DNA from: Septoria linicola
Taxonomy: Eukaryota; Ascomycota; Dothideomycetes; Mycosphaerellales; Mycosphaerellaceae
DNA length: 64,000 nucleotides
Reading direction: 5' to 3'
NCBI GenBank assembly: GCA_024114885.1
Contig: CP099423.1
Coordinates: forward strand, 2,232,001 to 2,296,000
A program made the translations under genes and the position numbers. Under the pieces are notes generated by a model. The model ran no database searches. It was not told the origin of the DNA and worked only from the letters and a program-made list of their open reading frames with translations. Shown in pieces: positions 1-13,700 of this stretch. The first letter of the stretch is position 1. Every line of letters begins with the position of its first letter.

Positions 1-690
1 CGACGCTATTTTCTATAGCTAAGATAAGTATCTATATAGCTAGTTACTCTTCTAAGCTTAACTTTTAAGTATAGACTTTATATCTACTAGCTAACCTACT
101 ATCCTACTCCTTTTTCTAAGTCCTAAGCCTACTATCGCTATAAAAGTTAGCTATCCTAAGCTACTTTCTACTACTAGGTCTTAAAATCTAAGCTAGATCT
201 ATACTTCTAAAGCTTTTTTCTACTAGCGATTTCTAAGGTTAGTATTACGATCTATCTTCCTAGAGCCCTTTTCTATTACCGATTAGCGAAGTAAGATAAT
301 AATTTTCTATCTTAAAGGTCTTTTTACTACTAATTTTCGCCTAACTAAAGGAATCGCTAAAGATATTAGTTTCTAATAGAGAATTCTTAAAGTTTAAGGT
401 TTTTTAGCCTATATAAAGATAGAGAAGCTTGAATCCTTAGTAATAACGGCTCTAATAGCTCCTTTCTAGCTATTAATTATAGCGCTAGCGGTCTCTTACG
501 ATATAGAAAGCGCGATCTAGTAAGTCGACTAGGTATATAAAAAATAAGGCTCTTTTAAGTTAGTAGGAGTAACGACGATAGTATCTAAGTCTTAGTCCTT
601 ATTAGTAATAGTAAGGTATATACTATAGTAGTTAGTAGTAGCGTTAGTAGTATACGACGGCTATAGAAGCGTTAAGGTAAAGTAAACTTT

Positions 691-3600
691 TAGTTGTCTT
701 TTTAAACGATAACTAAAACCTTATATAACTAAGCCTTATATATAGACCCCTAATCCTAATAGTAGTTACGCTACTACGATAAGGTATATAATTAGACTAC
801 TTTTACGCTCTAAACGATCTCTTCTTCCTTATTAACTATTAATTAGTTACTATAGAGCCTTACTTCTATTAGGTTCGGTTCTTATCTTTCGTTACTACCT
901 AGTAACGCTATATAGCTATTTATATACGTAAGTAGTAACTAGTATAATAGAAAACTCTATAACCGGTTACGCGCCCGACCCTCCTCGCTATTTAAGTCAC
1001 TTATTACTATTTACGCGCTTTATATCGCTCTAAGCTACTAATACGACTAATTAAAGACGTTCCCTTTCTCTATTACGTATAAAGAACAAGACTTCCTCTT
1101 TCTAGCGTTCTTTAACGCCTAAGCTATTAAGACTAGCGCTTTCGCCTTCTACCTCGCCTATTCGAAGTCCTATATAAGAACTACTTAGATAAGAGTCTCT
1201 AAAGAAACGACGAAAGATAGCTTCTTTAAGTTCTATATAAGGTATAGCGCTCGCTCGTACTAATCGTGAAGGCTCTCTTGTTAGTTTCTAGGCCTTAAGC
1301 GGACCTCTTACTAGTATAACGAACCTTAATAATACTACCGAAGCTATTCTGTCGCTAGAGATACTATAAGACTAAGAGGAGAGCGTCGACTTAGTACTTA
1401 AGTAAGTCGAGAAAGTAAACGATAAGATAAAGATCGGCGTATTTAACTTCTTTAAATACCTCTCTACTAAGATTTTACTAAAGTACCTTAACGCGTAGAG
1501 CGTAAAGCGCGATAATATAAAGAAGATATACTAAGAAGGCTAAGACTTAGTAAAGGAGAGAAACTTAATCTAGTAGTAGCTACGTATAGAGTTTAGGCAC
1601 GAGTAGAACTTCTCTTTCCTTAACTAAGTCTTATATAATAAAGAGATACTTAGGAACCTTCGTTAATAGTTAAATAAGTATAAAGGCGTCTTTAAAGAGA
1701 GCGAGCCTAAAGACTAGGTTTTCTTAGCGTAGTAAAAGTAAGATCGTTTCTATTAGTAGGTAGCGAATATATTCTCTCGTAGCTAGTATTTTTAGCTATA
1801 GAGAAGTAAGAAGACTCCTAGCTCGTAAGGCTTAGGCTTTATTAATATAAACTTAGATAGGAGACGCTACTAGAACAAGTTTAAGAAGGAGCTCTCGTAG
1901 GTCGACGTATTTAGCTATAAGATAAGAGAAGCGCGCCTAGAGGTAGGCTATAGACTTAATTAGTACGGATTTACGGTCAAGCTTACTAAAGGAGAGACCT
2001 TCGAAGAACCGACCTATATATTCTTAGTAGTAGAGAAACAGCTCTTAATATCCTATAGACTATTACCTCCTTCTAGAAACCTAAGACCTAATAGACGACC
2101 CTCTTCCTCTACGCCTAAGGGCCTATCTTTATCTAGTCCTACTTAGAACTCTAGTTAAGAAGGAGAAGGAGAAGGTAATTTACTTACGACCTCGGAGCCT
2201 CGCCTTAGAGATTCTATATCGCCTAGTACTATATAGAGGCTAAAAGCTTAGTTAGAGAAGTTAACGCTAAGCTCTATAAAGAAGCCTACGCCTATCCTTT
2301 ATAAGAGTAGGAGGCTTACTAGAATTTATACTAGAGAAACTATTATTGCCTCGATCGAGACTTCTTCTATACTAAGCGCTTCGAGTAATAGCGATCCTAT
2401 ATAAGACTAAGTATTACCTACGATAGAGCCGCTACTAGGTCTATAACGCCTATTACTAATCGTACTAGAAGATAATAGCAGAATTAAGCTAGAGAGCGAC
2501 TCGGAGCCTAATCTACGTTACTAGGCTTATATAAAGGATAGTATTACCTCTAAAGTCTACTACTATATAATCGTTAGTAGAGCTCTTAAAGAAGTTAATA
2601 ATATCTAGAAGAAGAAGAAAGTAGCTAAGAGCTACGCTTTAATTAATATTCTTCTATATCTTAGCTAGCCTCTTTATAAAGAATATATAACTAAGATAGG
2701 TAATACTATAGGTTTAAAGCTACCGAAGACGGCTAACGTAACGTATACCCTCTACTAGCGTATTATTTAGATAGGTAGTATAGCTAATCTCTAAGCCCTT
2801 ATCGCCTAGAATACTTAAAACCGGACGTAGTTTAAGCTAGAAGCGAATACTTTCTTCCTTAAACTAGTAGGACGCTCTCGTCGTAGTAAGAAGAGTACTA
2901 ACGCTTAGGAACTAGAGGACGATATTAACGCTCTAATATACGAGGTAGGAGGAAACTATCTTAGACCCTTTTAGTTCGTAGTAACCGAAGTAGACTTGAA
3001 GGTTACTTCTAATATCTATTAGAGGGCTTAGGAGCTCTTAGACTACGATAGTAATAAGAGTACCTAGATCGATTATAGCTTCCTCTTTTATTCTTTTTCT
3101 ACTAGAGGCCTATTTTAGATCCTAGACTCTTTACTCGAAGCTATACGGTATAAGTTTATAGTATATCGATAGTATAATATAGCTGTTAGTTAGTATAGTT
3201 AGTCTCGTAGTATATAGTACTCGCTATCCTAATAGCTTCTTCGCTAATATCCTTTACTATAGCTATACTAGCTAGTTACTACTCTATATACGACTATTAA
3301 GTACGTAGCCTACCTATCTACTATCTTTTATATCTTTAACGATAAGGTAGGTTCTAACTACCCTAACGGCTTCTAGTATATCGCCTTAAACGAGAATATA
3401 CTACTTAAGGAGAAGGAGCTTAATTAGGTTTAATTTACGATCTCTCTAGACGATACTAGCGATAGAGGACGACTTTTACTAACCTCGGACACGATCGGTA
3501 ATAGGCTCTTTAACCTTAAGGAGGCAAAGTAGCTAGTAAGGCGTATTATCGCTAATAAGTAAAGCTATAGTATAGGTTTTATCGAAACTATACCTCTAGT

Positions 3601-4281
3601 AATTACTAACGAAATAAAAGCTAATCTTAAGCTTAGTTAGAAGAACCTTTATACTAAAGTAGGCTCGCTAGTTATTTCGCACCTCTACCTCCCTTAGTAG
3701 TATACTCGTACTAACGAAGAGTATCGTATAATTCCGATAGTATTTCTAGCCTACTCTAATAGTCGTATATTAGATAAGCTACCTAATAGAAATTACGTTA
3801 ACGTTTCTACGATCTATAGCGTATATCTCTACTATAAGTAGATACCCTTTATAGCTTCTAGTACTATATACTCTACGCGAGTAACAAAACCCTTCGCTAC
3901 TAAGGTACTTCTAACTAGCCTAGGCCTGATTTCTAATACCTTAGTAGGCCGAGTTCTATAGGCGGATTAGGTAGTAAGTATAGAGATAAAGAAGCTCTTT
4001 AGTATAAGTAAGGAGGAGTTTAAGGTCTATATAGCTAAATAGTAGACTATAGCTAAAGCTTAATTCGATACTATCTACGCTATAGCTATAGATATTAAGG
4101 AGTAGGTGTTTAGCGAAGCTAGCTTTATAAGCGTAGATAGTAACTTAGAAATATTAGTATTAAAGAAGAGAGAGGCTGTTTCTAAGGAGATCTCTAAGGA
4201 TATAGTAGAAGAGTAGCGTCTAGCGAATAATAATCGGATCTAAGAAAGTGTTTTTAGTAGTTATTGTTAAAAAAGGTAACT
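691..4281 (+). mobile_element. Unclassified RIP-killed element with a long degraded ORF
   Basis: The unit is bounded by a 21-23 bp near-palindrome at 694-714 and 4,260-4,281. On the plus strand a long frame can be followed between about 1,330 and 4,060, interrupted almost only by TAA and TAG at positions consistent with former CAA, CAG or TGG codons. The predicted protein is rich in Lys, Glu and Gln with coiled-coil-like stretches near its start. I recognise no reverse transcriptase, transposase or integrase motif in it. The second copy lies inverted at about 10,851-14,440. It could be a non-autonomous or gag-like module, or an undescribed element. Confidence 0.5.
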
Positions 4282-4402
4282 ATTTAATAGGCCTCTAATT
4301 AAAAGTTTAATAGACTTTAATAGAAAAACTAGCTAGTTTTAAGTAATTCTAAGTAAGATCTATAAGTAGTTAGGTATCTAGTTAGATACTAAGGAAGGGA
4401 GG

Positions 4403-4683
4403 ATTAGTAAGGTAAAGGCCTACTTATATACTATACTTAGCACTTTTAGTATAAAAGTAAGGTAGTAGCTCGTTTCTAAGATAGTAATATTTACTCTACT
4501 TAATTAATTCAATGTCCTACGATCCTAGTATAGGCTCTTAGTCTTAGGACTACTATTTTAAGCTCGTTACTACTAGTTAATTAACGTATTACAAGACTAT
4601 TACTATCTGAACAGGTCTTATTCTATAGCGACTACTCTTATACCTACCTAGAGGGTTAGTATTAGAGTAGTTATTATCTATTA
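4403..4683 (-). repeat. 281-bp repeat, copy 1
   Basis: This is the reverse-complement copy of a 281-bp unit also found at 10,449-10,729 and 23,340-23,620. All three begin (in plus orientation of copies 2 and 3) near TAATAGATAATAACT and end near CCTTACTAAT. It lies at the inner edge of the left inverted-repeat arm. Size and repetition suggest a solo LTR or a MITE. No target-site duplication was recognised. Confidence 0.75.
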
Positions 4684-7600
4684 CTATATACTAGTAGTAG
4701 AGATAATAGCTACTATAGAGGAGGTCTTTAATATTAACTAGTACTTAGCCTTAGGAGGTGTCTAGTTTAGCTAGGTACTATATAGTAATATTATAGTTAG
4801 TAATAGGTCTAATATTAGTAAGAGAATTTAGGACTTTATAAAGTCTAACTAAGGAGGAGTTAAGTAACTAAAATCTTTCTTTTAGACTCCTCTTAGTCTA
4901 ACTCTAAGGCTTAGAGTTATCTTTTATATATCTCTTATATAAGGTAGAGCTACCTTATAAACTCCTGAAACTATAGTCTATTCTTTAGCTTAGTAAGACT
5001 ATCTACTACTATCTCTTTTATATTTATATATTCTATAGAGATAAGTCTATTCTACTAGAGCTTTCTTATAGTATTATATAAGATATTAATATATTTAGAC
5101 TTGTTATAAATATATAAGTCCTTAACTAGAGTAAGAGTAGCTTAGTTATTACTCTTTAGCTAAATTAGCCTAATTCTAGTAATAGTTTCCTAGTTACTAA
5201 GGATCCTTAGTTAGTAAGAATATTCTCCTACTAACTCTAGGTATCTAAGCTCTCTTAAAAGAGTACTAAGGAACTATAACTGTTTTATATATACTCCTAT
5301 AGCTATATATTTAGCTTCTATTATAGATATAGCTATAGATTTCTACTTCTTACTTATCTAGGAGATTAGTATACTATAAAGAAAGAAGATATATCTAAGG
5401 ATTAAGACTCTATTAGTCTTGTCTATTATATAGTTAGAGTCTATATATCTAGTAAGATAGCCTTAACTATTCCTTAAGTACCTTAGACTAAGATCTAGGT
5501 TTGATCTTAGGTATCTAGTTAGCTTCTTTAGAGCCTTTATATATTCTACTATTAGATTACTAATATAGGAGCTTAATCTTCTAAGAGTAAATAAGATATC
5601 TAGTCTTATAATAGTTATAAGCTATATCTATATTCTAATAATAGATTAGTACTCCTATTTATTATATCTTTTATTATTTAGTCTAGTAGGCTTTAGACTT
5701 TTATAGCTATCTATTAGTAAAAGAGTTAGTAATATAGTTTCTTAACCTATTCCTATCTTAGCTAGGTTCTCTTAGATATAGTGCTTCTAGTTAAGTTTTA
5801 GCTAGCCTTACTATCTATTTCTTATTAGTCTTATTCTAAGAATCTTATCTAGTTCTCTAAGATCTTTAATCTTAAAGACCTTACTAAGTTAGTCTTTAAA
5901 CTAGAGGACATCTTCTAGTCTCTCTATAGTAATAGGTATATTATTAATATAGATTAGGATTATTAGATCTTTCCTTTTCTTATAGATTAGAAGATATAGG
6001 TCTACTTCTAATTATCTAAATCCTATTCCTTTTAGCTTTAATATATATAGCTAATTCTAGTCTCTTATAGCTTACTTTAGCCTATAGAGACTTCTTAGAA
6101 CTTATAAGACTATACTAGTTAGTAGGTTAATACCTAGTAGTAGGATTATATAGATATCCTTATATAGAGTACTCTTTATAAATATATTATTTATATCTAC
6201 TTAATATAGAACTAGGTCCTTCTTATAGACTATAGCTATAAATCCTCTTAGAGTATCCTACCTAACTATAGAGGTAAAAGTTTCTATATAGTCTACTCTA
6301 TACTTTTAGGAGAACTCTCTTATAACTAGTCTTACCTTAAACCTTTTAATAGTACTACTAAGTTTTCTCTTAATATTAAAGACCTATCTTAAGGTAACTA
6401 AGTTAGCCTCTTTTAGTAGGACTACTATAGTCTAGGTATTATTACTTATAAGTATATCTAGTTTCTTCTAAATAGCTTCTTACTAGAGATAACTCTACTT
6501 AGGATTACTTATTACTTCCTTATAGTTCTTTAGGATTAGAACCTCTTATTTATATATTCCTACTTCTTTAGTAGTAGAGAATATAATCTCTTTAACTTCC
6601 TTTAAGAATTCTAGGTTCTATAAGATATCTAGGTTAATAGACCTTATAGCTAAGAAGAAAGCCTAATACTCTAGGAGTATTTCTTTATCTAGCTAACTAT
6701 TCTAATCTAGCTTAAGCCTAATTAGCTTTAGCTTTTAGTTAAATCTATTAAGTTCTTAGAATACTTTCCTCTTTCTAAGAGTTTATCTTAGAGCTATCTA
6801 CTCCTAATCTATTTTTATAGTTTCTTAGATAGAATTCTTAGATTCTTTCTTAACTTTCTTTTAGTCTAGGAATTTTCTATACTCTCCTATATCTTCTAGT
6901 AGAGGTAGAAGTTATATAAAGAGCTTCTTTCCTTCCTAAACCTATACTAATAGCTAAAAGAGAGGAGGCTTCTACTAGCCTAGACTAGAAGCACCTAGGG
7001 TACTCCTACTAGCTTATAGAGTAAGCTAGCTAATAGTTCTTAGCCTTCTAATAGGTCTTTTTTCTAAAGCTAAACTAGAGAGATTCTTAATCTTAATATT
7101 TAAGTCTAATTCTCTACCTAGCTTATCTTTAAAGAAGATTATATTAGTATACTACTTAATAGCCTTTATATCTAGTTCCTAGAACTTCTATACCTTTACT
7201 ATATTATTATAGTATCTAATAAACATAGTATTCTTTCCTCTATTTATTAGTTTATTACTCCTTACCTACTAAGGCTATACTTTTATATCTATATATACTA
7301 TAGCTCTATATCCCTATATCTTAAGGTAGGAGACTATTAGTTTAATCCTATTAAAAGCTTTATTAGGTAAGAGCTTAAATCTCTTAATATTAGATCTATT
7401 TAGGAGCTTGTTCCTTATATATATCTATACTTTAAGGGCTTCTAGCTAAAACTTAATAGGTATCTTACTTTCTTTAAGTATTACTCTAATAGAGGCCTTT
7501 AATATTTAGATAGACCTCTTAACTACTTTATTCTAGAGTAAATTATAGGCCTTAGTTAGCTTAAGAGTAATCCTAAAGTCCTTCTTCTACTATTTAATTA

Positions 7601-10448
7601 AAGTAGTAATCTCTCTAGTATTATTAGCTCTTATAGACTTAAAGAGTACTACTAACTACCTTTCTACCTTAATCCTCTAGTTCTAAAGAGTAGTTAGTAT
7701 ATCTAATCTAGCTTTAAGTAGAAATACCTACTTCTTTCTTAAGAAATTATTAATAATCTTAAGCTACTATATAAAACCTTTTACTAATAATAGTAATAGC
7801 CTATAGATATCTACTAATATAAGGGCTAATCTTTTAGGTCTTCTCTTAATAGACTTACCTAGGTGTTTCTTTATCTTACCTATCGTATAGATCCTATACT
7901 TATACTCTTCCTAGCTAGGAATTAGAATTCTTTCCTTTAGGTTAGTAACTTTATAAAGGTTTAAGAGTAACTCTCTTCTAAAGTATATAAATCTTCTATA
8001 CTATAGCTCCTACTATTTTAGATCCTTCTCTAATAGAGTAGTATAGGTATTATTAACCTCTATAGGATTATATAGTAAGTAATATAACTTTTTCTATAGA
8101 AGAGGTAATATTTTACTAATAAATAGAATACCTCTAACTAGCTTAGTCTTTATAACTATTTAGCTATCTAAGAAGGTAAGAGTAAAATTAGGCTTTTAGA
8201 CTCTAAATTACTTACTAAACTAATCCTATAATATAAGATTTACTCTAAGATTAAAAATAAATAGTACTCTATTAAGTAGAACTTCTCCTCCTAAGATTCC
8301 TTTTATCTATACTAGTCTAGAGTAGGTTATATAGAGGTATCCTCCTTTTATCTTAATCTATACTTTCTTTCTTAGTAGCTTTACTAATCTAAAGAAGAAT
8401 AGTTAGTTAGTTATATAAGATAAGGTATAGGAATCTAAGAGCTATTCTTAAAGTAATAACTTACCTTTAGCCTTAATTATAGAATAGGCTAACTTATCTT
8501 AGTTATTATCTTCTAATAGAGAATTATTATTACTTCTAGAACTAGAGTAAGTTCTAGAATTAGAACTAGAACTAGACTCCTAGGCTAAAAATCCTTTCTT
8601 TAGAAGCTTTCTAGACTTTTCTATTCTCTAAAGCTACTTACCTATTCTCTAGATAACCTTCTTTAGCTTATTATATAATAATAACTTATAGATAGCTTTC
8701 TTAATATATCTAGTATTCCTTAGTAAAGAGGATCTTCTAACTCTCTCTCTAAGGAATAATCTCTAAGGGTCCTTCTAGTTCTTAGTACTATTTCTCTACT
8801 AGGATAGTTTCTTAGTAGTAGAGAGGTTAAGACAATCTTTTAACTAGTACTTCCCTTTCTTATAGAGCTAGTATATTAGTAGAGACTTTCCTTAGTAGAG
8901 CTACCTAGAATAGAATATAGCTAAACCTATATCTATCTTGTCTAGATTATCTCTTACCTCTTAGAACTTAAGTAGAAGAAGAATAGTATCTATATCTAAG
9001 GATAGTTAGGTTATAATAGTATCCTTAGCTACTTAGTATAATATAGGTAGAGACTATAGGAGATATTTTAGCCTTTTCTCTTAGCTCTAGTAGTAAGCTT
9101 CCTAAGGATTAATCTTAGTAATCCTCTTATTTAGGCCTTTAAGGTATCTCTATACTTCTCTAATTATCTTATTAGGTAATATTCTAAATATAATAAACTA
9201 CTTAATTAGACCTATAGTATAGGACTTTAGAACTCTATTATACTTGTTCTAGAGAATTACCTATATCTTAGCTACTAGTATAGTAATATACTATATCTCT
9301 AGCTCTATCTTATTATCTTTATTAATACTATATCTAATACTAAACCTATATACTATATTATCTTTTAAGAAGTATTAATTCTAAGTAATATATATCTAGA
9401 GACTAGTGTCCTACTAAACTATATATAGGTTCTCTTTAATAATTAGTTAGCTAATTACCTAGAACTAGTCCTTTTCTTCTAGCTTATCTATCTATAGCTT
9501 AAACTATTTCTTCTAGTTAGTTCTATCTAGAATTAGAATCCTTTAGCTCTTCTTGTCCTCTTAGTCTATTATAGAAATAGGTAAATAGAATAAATAATTA
9601 GTAGAATACTTTAGACTAGCTAAGGATTCTAGAAAAGAGTAATTTCTTATAGTAGAGAGACTAGCTCTAAGGGATAGAGATTTCTCGTATTTAGGAAATT
9701 ACTAAGACTTAGATCTTTCTCTCTTAGTAGAGTTTCTATTACTAGGTAGTAGGAAGGCTAAGTAGCCTCTTCTAACTCTAGTAATACTAGATATAATAGT
9801 AGAGAACTAGGTAGGTATTAATAAAGTAGAAATATACTACTATCTTATAGAGATCTTTACTAACTTATATACTACTAGGTATAAACTAGCTTCGTTAGTA
9901 ATATAGTTAGAGAAACTTCTAGGCTCTAAATGTTTTCTATAAACTATAAGAGATATAAGTAACCTATACTAATATAGGTTACTCCTATTTAGTATATAAA
10001 CCTAGGCTTATAACCTATTAAAAGTAGAGAGCGTGTTATATACTATATAATATTAAGGAGGGTATAGCGTAGTAAAGAAGAATAGAGGATTTATCTTAAA
10101 CTAACTTATATATATAGTATAGTAGTAATATACTAGGAACTAAATATAAAGTTAATTAAGTTAGTTATCTAAGAAGAGAAGAAAGAGAAGTAAGATATAC
10201 CTCTTACTAAGCCTTAGGTAGATACCTTAGGTATCTAGAACTATACTTAGATGTCTATATCTAGACTAACTATCTAGGATATATTCTTAATATATACTAT
10301 CTTTATCGCTATCTCTACTTCTCGACTAGTAGCTTACTAACTAGAAACGGTAGTATTTTAGCTATAAGGTAGCTTACTATAAATCTTAGCGTTATATAAT
10401 TAAGGATATTACTAGCCTATTATATTATTCTATAACTATAGTATATAC
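4684..10448 (-). mobile_element. Copia-type (Ty1/Copia) retrotransposon, RIP-inactivated
   Basis: Read on the minus strand, the reverse transcriptase is recognisable at about 5,850-6,345. A frame equivalent to the Copia R-F-K-x-R-L-V ... Y-x-E-T-F block is followed by a V-D-x-N-N-x-F block, an L-L-R-S-L-Y-x-L-K block and an I-L-I-Y-x-N-N-I (YVDD-equivalent) block. RNase H follows at about 5,060-5,345, with E-A-K-Y-I-A and a terminal K-Y-I-N-I-L-Y. Interrupting stops sit at Gln or Trp positions, and Ala-to-Val and Asp-to-Asn changes fit RIP. Integrase and Gag regions should lie towards 7,000-9,500 but were not resolved. I could not find the element's own LTR pair, so the borders are those of the inverted-repeat arms. 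Confidence 0.82.
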
Positions 10449-10729
10449 TAATAGATAATAACTACTCTAATACTAACCTCCTAGGTAGGTATAAGAGTAG
10501 TTATTATAGAACAAGACCTATTCGGAGAGTAATAGTCTTATAATACGTATATTAACTAGTAGTAACGAGCTTAAACTAGTAGTCCTAAGACTAAGAGCCT
10601 ATACTAGGACCGTAGGACATTAAATTAATTAAGTAGAGTAAATATTACTATCTTAGAAACGAGCTACTACCTTACTTTTATACTAAAACTACTAAGTACG
10701 GTATATAGGTAGGCCTTTACCTTACTAAT
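10449..10729 (+). repeat. 281-bp repeat, copy 2
   Basis: Same unit as 4,403-4,683 (inverted) and 23,340-23,620 (direct), at the inner end of the right inverted-repeat arm. The copies differ at scattered transition sites, for example where copy 3 keeps a CA/TG-containing base that copy 2 has lost. Confidence 0.75.
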
Positions 10730-13700
10730 CCTCTCTTCCTTAGTATCTAACTAGATACCTAACTACTTATAGATCTTACTTAGAATTACTTAAAACTAGC
10801 TAGTTTTTCTATTAAAGTCTATTAAACTTTTAATTAGAGGCCTATTAAATAGTTACCTTTTCTAATAATAACTACTAAAAATACCTTCTTAGATCCGATT
10901 ATTATTCGCTAGACGCTACTCTTCTACTATATCCTTAAGGATCTCCTTAGAAACAGCCTTTCTCTTCTTTAATACTAATACCTCTAAGTTACTATCTACG
11001 CTTATAAAGCTAGCTTCGCTAAACACCTACTCCTTAATATCTATAGCTATAGTATAGGTAGTATTAAATTAAGCTTCAGCCGTAGTCTACTATTTAGCTA
11101 TATAGACCTTAAACTCCTTCTTACTTATACTAAAGAGCTTCTTTATTTCTATACTTACTACCTAATCTACCTATAGAACTCGGCCTACTAAGGTATTAGA
11201 AATCGGGCCTAGGCTAGTTAATAGTACCTCTATAGCGAAAGGTTTTATTACTCGTATAGGGTATATAGTACTAGAAGCTATAAAAGGTATCCGCTCGCGA
11301 TAGAGATATACGCTATAGATCGTAGAAACGTTAACGTAATTACTATTAGGTAGCTTATCTAATATACAACTATTAGAGTAGGCTAGAAACACTATCGGAA
11401 TTATACGATACTCTTCGTCTATACGAGTATACTACTAAGAGAGGTAGAGGTACGAAATAACTAGCGAGCCTACTTTAGTATAAGGATTCTTCTAACTAAG
11501 ATTAAGGTTAGCTTTTATATCGTTAGTAATTACTAGAGCTATAGTCTCGACAAAGCCTATACTATAGCTTTACTTATTAGAGATAATACGCCTTACTAGC
11601 TACTTCGCCTTCTTAGAGTTAAAGAGTCCGTTACTAGCTACGTTAGAGGTTAGTAAAAGTCGTTCTCTATCGCTAGTATCGTCTAGAGAGATCGTAAACT
11701 AAACCTAATTAAGGCTTTTCTTCTTAAGTAGTATATTCTCGTTTAAGGCGATATACTAGAAGCTGTTAGGGTAGTTAGAACTAGCCTTATTATCGAAGAT
11801 ATAAAAGGTAGTAGATAGATAGGCTACGTACTTAATAGTCGTATACGAAGTAGTAACTAGCTAGTATAGCTATAGTAAAGGATATTAGCGAAGAAGCTAT
11901 TAGGATAGCGAGTACTATATACTACGAGACTAGCTATACTAACTAATAGCTATATTATACTATCGATATACTATAAACTCCTACCGTATAGCTTCGAGTA
12001 AAGAGTCTAGGATCTAAAATAGGCTCCTAGTAGAAAGAGAATAAAAAAGAAAGCTATAATTAGTCTAGGTACCCTTATTACTATTGTAGTCTAAGAGCTC
12101 CTAAGCTCTCTAATAGACGTTAGAAGTAACCTTCAAGTCTACTTCGGTCGTAGAGAACTAAAAGGGTCTAAGGTAGCTTCTACCTACTTTATATATTAGA
12201 GCGTTAATATCGTCCTCTAGTTCCTAAGTATTAGTACTCTTCTTACTACGACGAGTACGTCTTATAGGCTTAGAGAAGAAAGTATTCGCTTCTAGCTTAA
12301 ACTATATCTAGTTTTAAGTATTCTAGGCGATAAGAGCTTAGAGATTAGCTATACTACTTATCTAAATAATACGCTAGTAGAGAGTATACGTTACGTTAGC
12401 CGTCTTTAGTAGCTTTAAACCTATAGTATTACCTATCTTAGTTATATATTCTTTATAAAGAGGCTAGCTAAAGTACGAAAGAATATTAATTAAAGTATAG
12501 CTCTTAGCTATCTTCTTCTTCTCCTAGATATTATTAACCTCTTTAAGAGTACTACTAACGATTATATAGTAATAGACCTCGAAGGTAATACTATTCTTTA
12601 TATAAGCTTAGTAACGTAGATTAGGCTCCGAGTCGCTCTCTAGCTCTATTCTACTATTATCTTCTAGTACGATTAGCGATAAGCGTTATAAACCTAGTAG
12701 CGGCTCCGTCGTAGGTAACCCTTAGTCTTATATAGGATCGCTATTACCTAAAGTACTTAGTATAGAAGAAGTTTCGATCGAGTTAATAATAGTTTCTTTA
12801 GCGCGAATTCTAGTAAGCCTCCTACTCTTATAAAGGACGAGCGTAGGCTTCTTCGTAGAGCTTAGCGTTAACTTCTCTAACTAAGCTTCTAGCCTCTATA
12901 TAGTACTAGGCGATATAGAATCTCTAGGACAAGGCTCTAGAGTCGTAAGTAAATTACCTTCTCCTTCTTCTTCTTAACTAGAGTTTCGAGTAGGACTAGA
13001 TAAGGATAGGCTCTTAGGCGTAGAGAAGGAGGGTCGTCTATTAGATCTTAGATTTCTAAGAGAAGATAATAGTCTATAGAATATTAAGAGCTATCTTACT
13101 ACTAGGAATACGTAAGTCGGTTCTTCGAAGATCTCTCTTTTAGTAAGCTTGACTATAAATCCGTACTTATTAAGTTTATAGCTCGCCTCTAGGCGTGCCT
13201 CTCTTATCTTATAGCTAAATACGTTAATCTACGAGAGCTTCTCCTTAAACTTATTCTAGTAGCGTCTTCTATCTAAGTTCGTATTAATAAAGCCTAAGCC
13301 TTACGAGCTAGGAGTCTTCTTACTCTTCTATAGCTAAAAGTACTAGCTATAAGAGAATATATTCGCTATCTATTAATAGAAACGATCTTACTTTTACTAC
13401 GCTAAGAAAACCTAGTCTTTAAACTTACTCTTTTCGAAGACGCCTTTATACTTATTTAACTATTAACGAAGGTTCCTAAGTATCTCTTTATTATATAAGA
13501 CTTAGTTAAGGAAAGAGAAGTTCTACTCGTACCTAAACTCTATATATAGCTACTACTAAATTAAGTTTCTCTTCTTTACTAAGTCTCGGCCTTCTTAACG
13601 TATCTTCTTTATATTATCGCGCTTTACGCTCTACGCGTCAAGGTGCTTTAGTAAAATCTTAGCTAAGAGGCGTTTAAAGAAGTTAAATATACCGATCTTT

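Larger units (their letters stand above)
1..4683. repeat. Left arm of a large inverted repeat
   Basis: This segment is matched in reverse complement by about 10,449-15,072 along its whole length, for example 61-300 against about 14,770-15,010 and 3,781-3,960 against about 11,171-11,360. The left arm seems to run off the start of the window. The copies differ mainly at transition positions, as expected if both were mutated independently by RIP. It includes a unit at about 691-4,281 bounded by a near-palindromic motif and, at its inner end, a 281-bp repeat (4,403-4,683). The arms are read by eye; the exact identity is not computed. Confidence 0.85.

Noticed and set aside
11171..11392. 73-codon minus-strand ORF in the transposon block, the longest there
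   Set aside because: It is a fragment of the unclassified element; the left-arm copy (about 3,750-3,970) has the same frame with a stop. It is a relic and not a gene.
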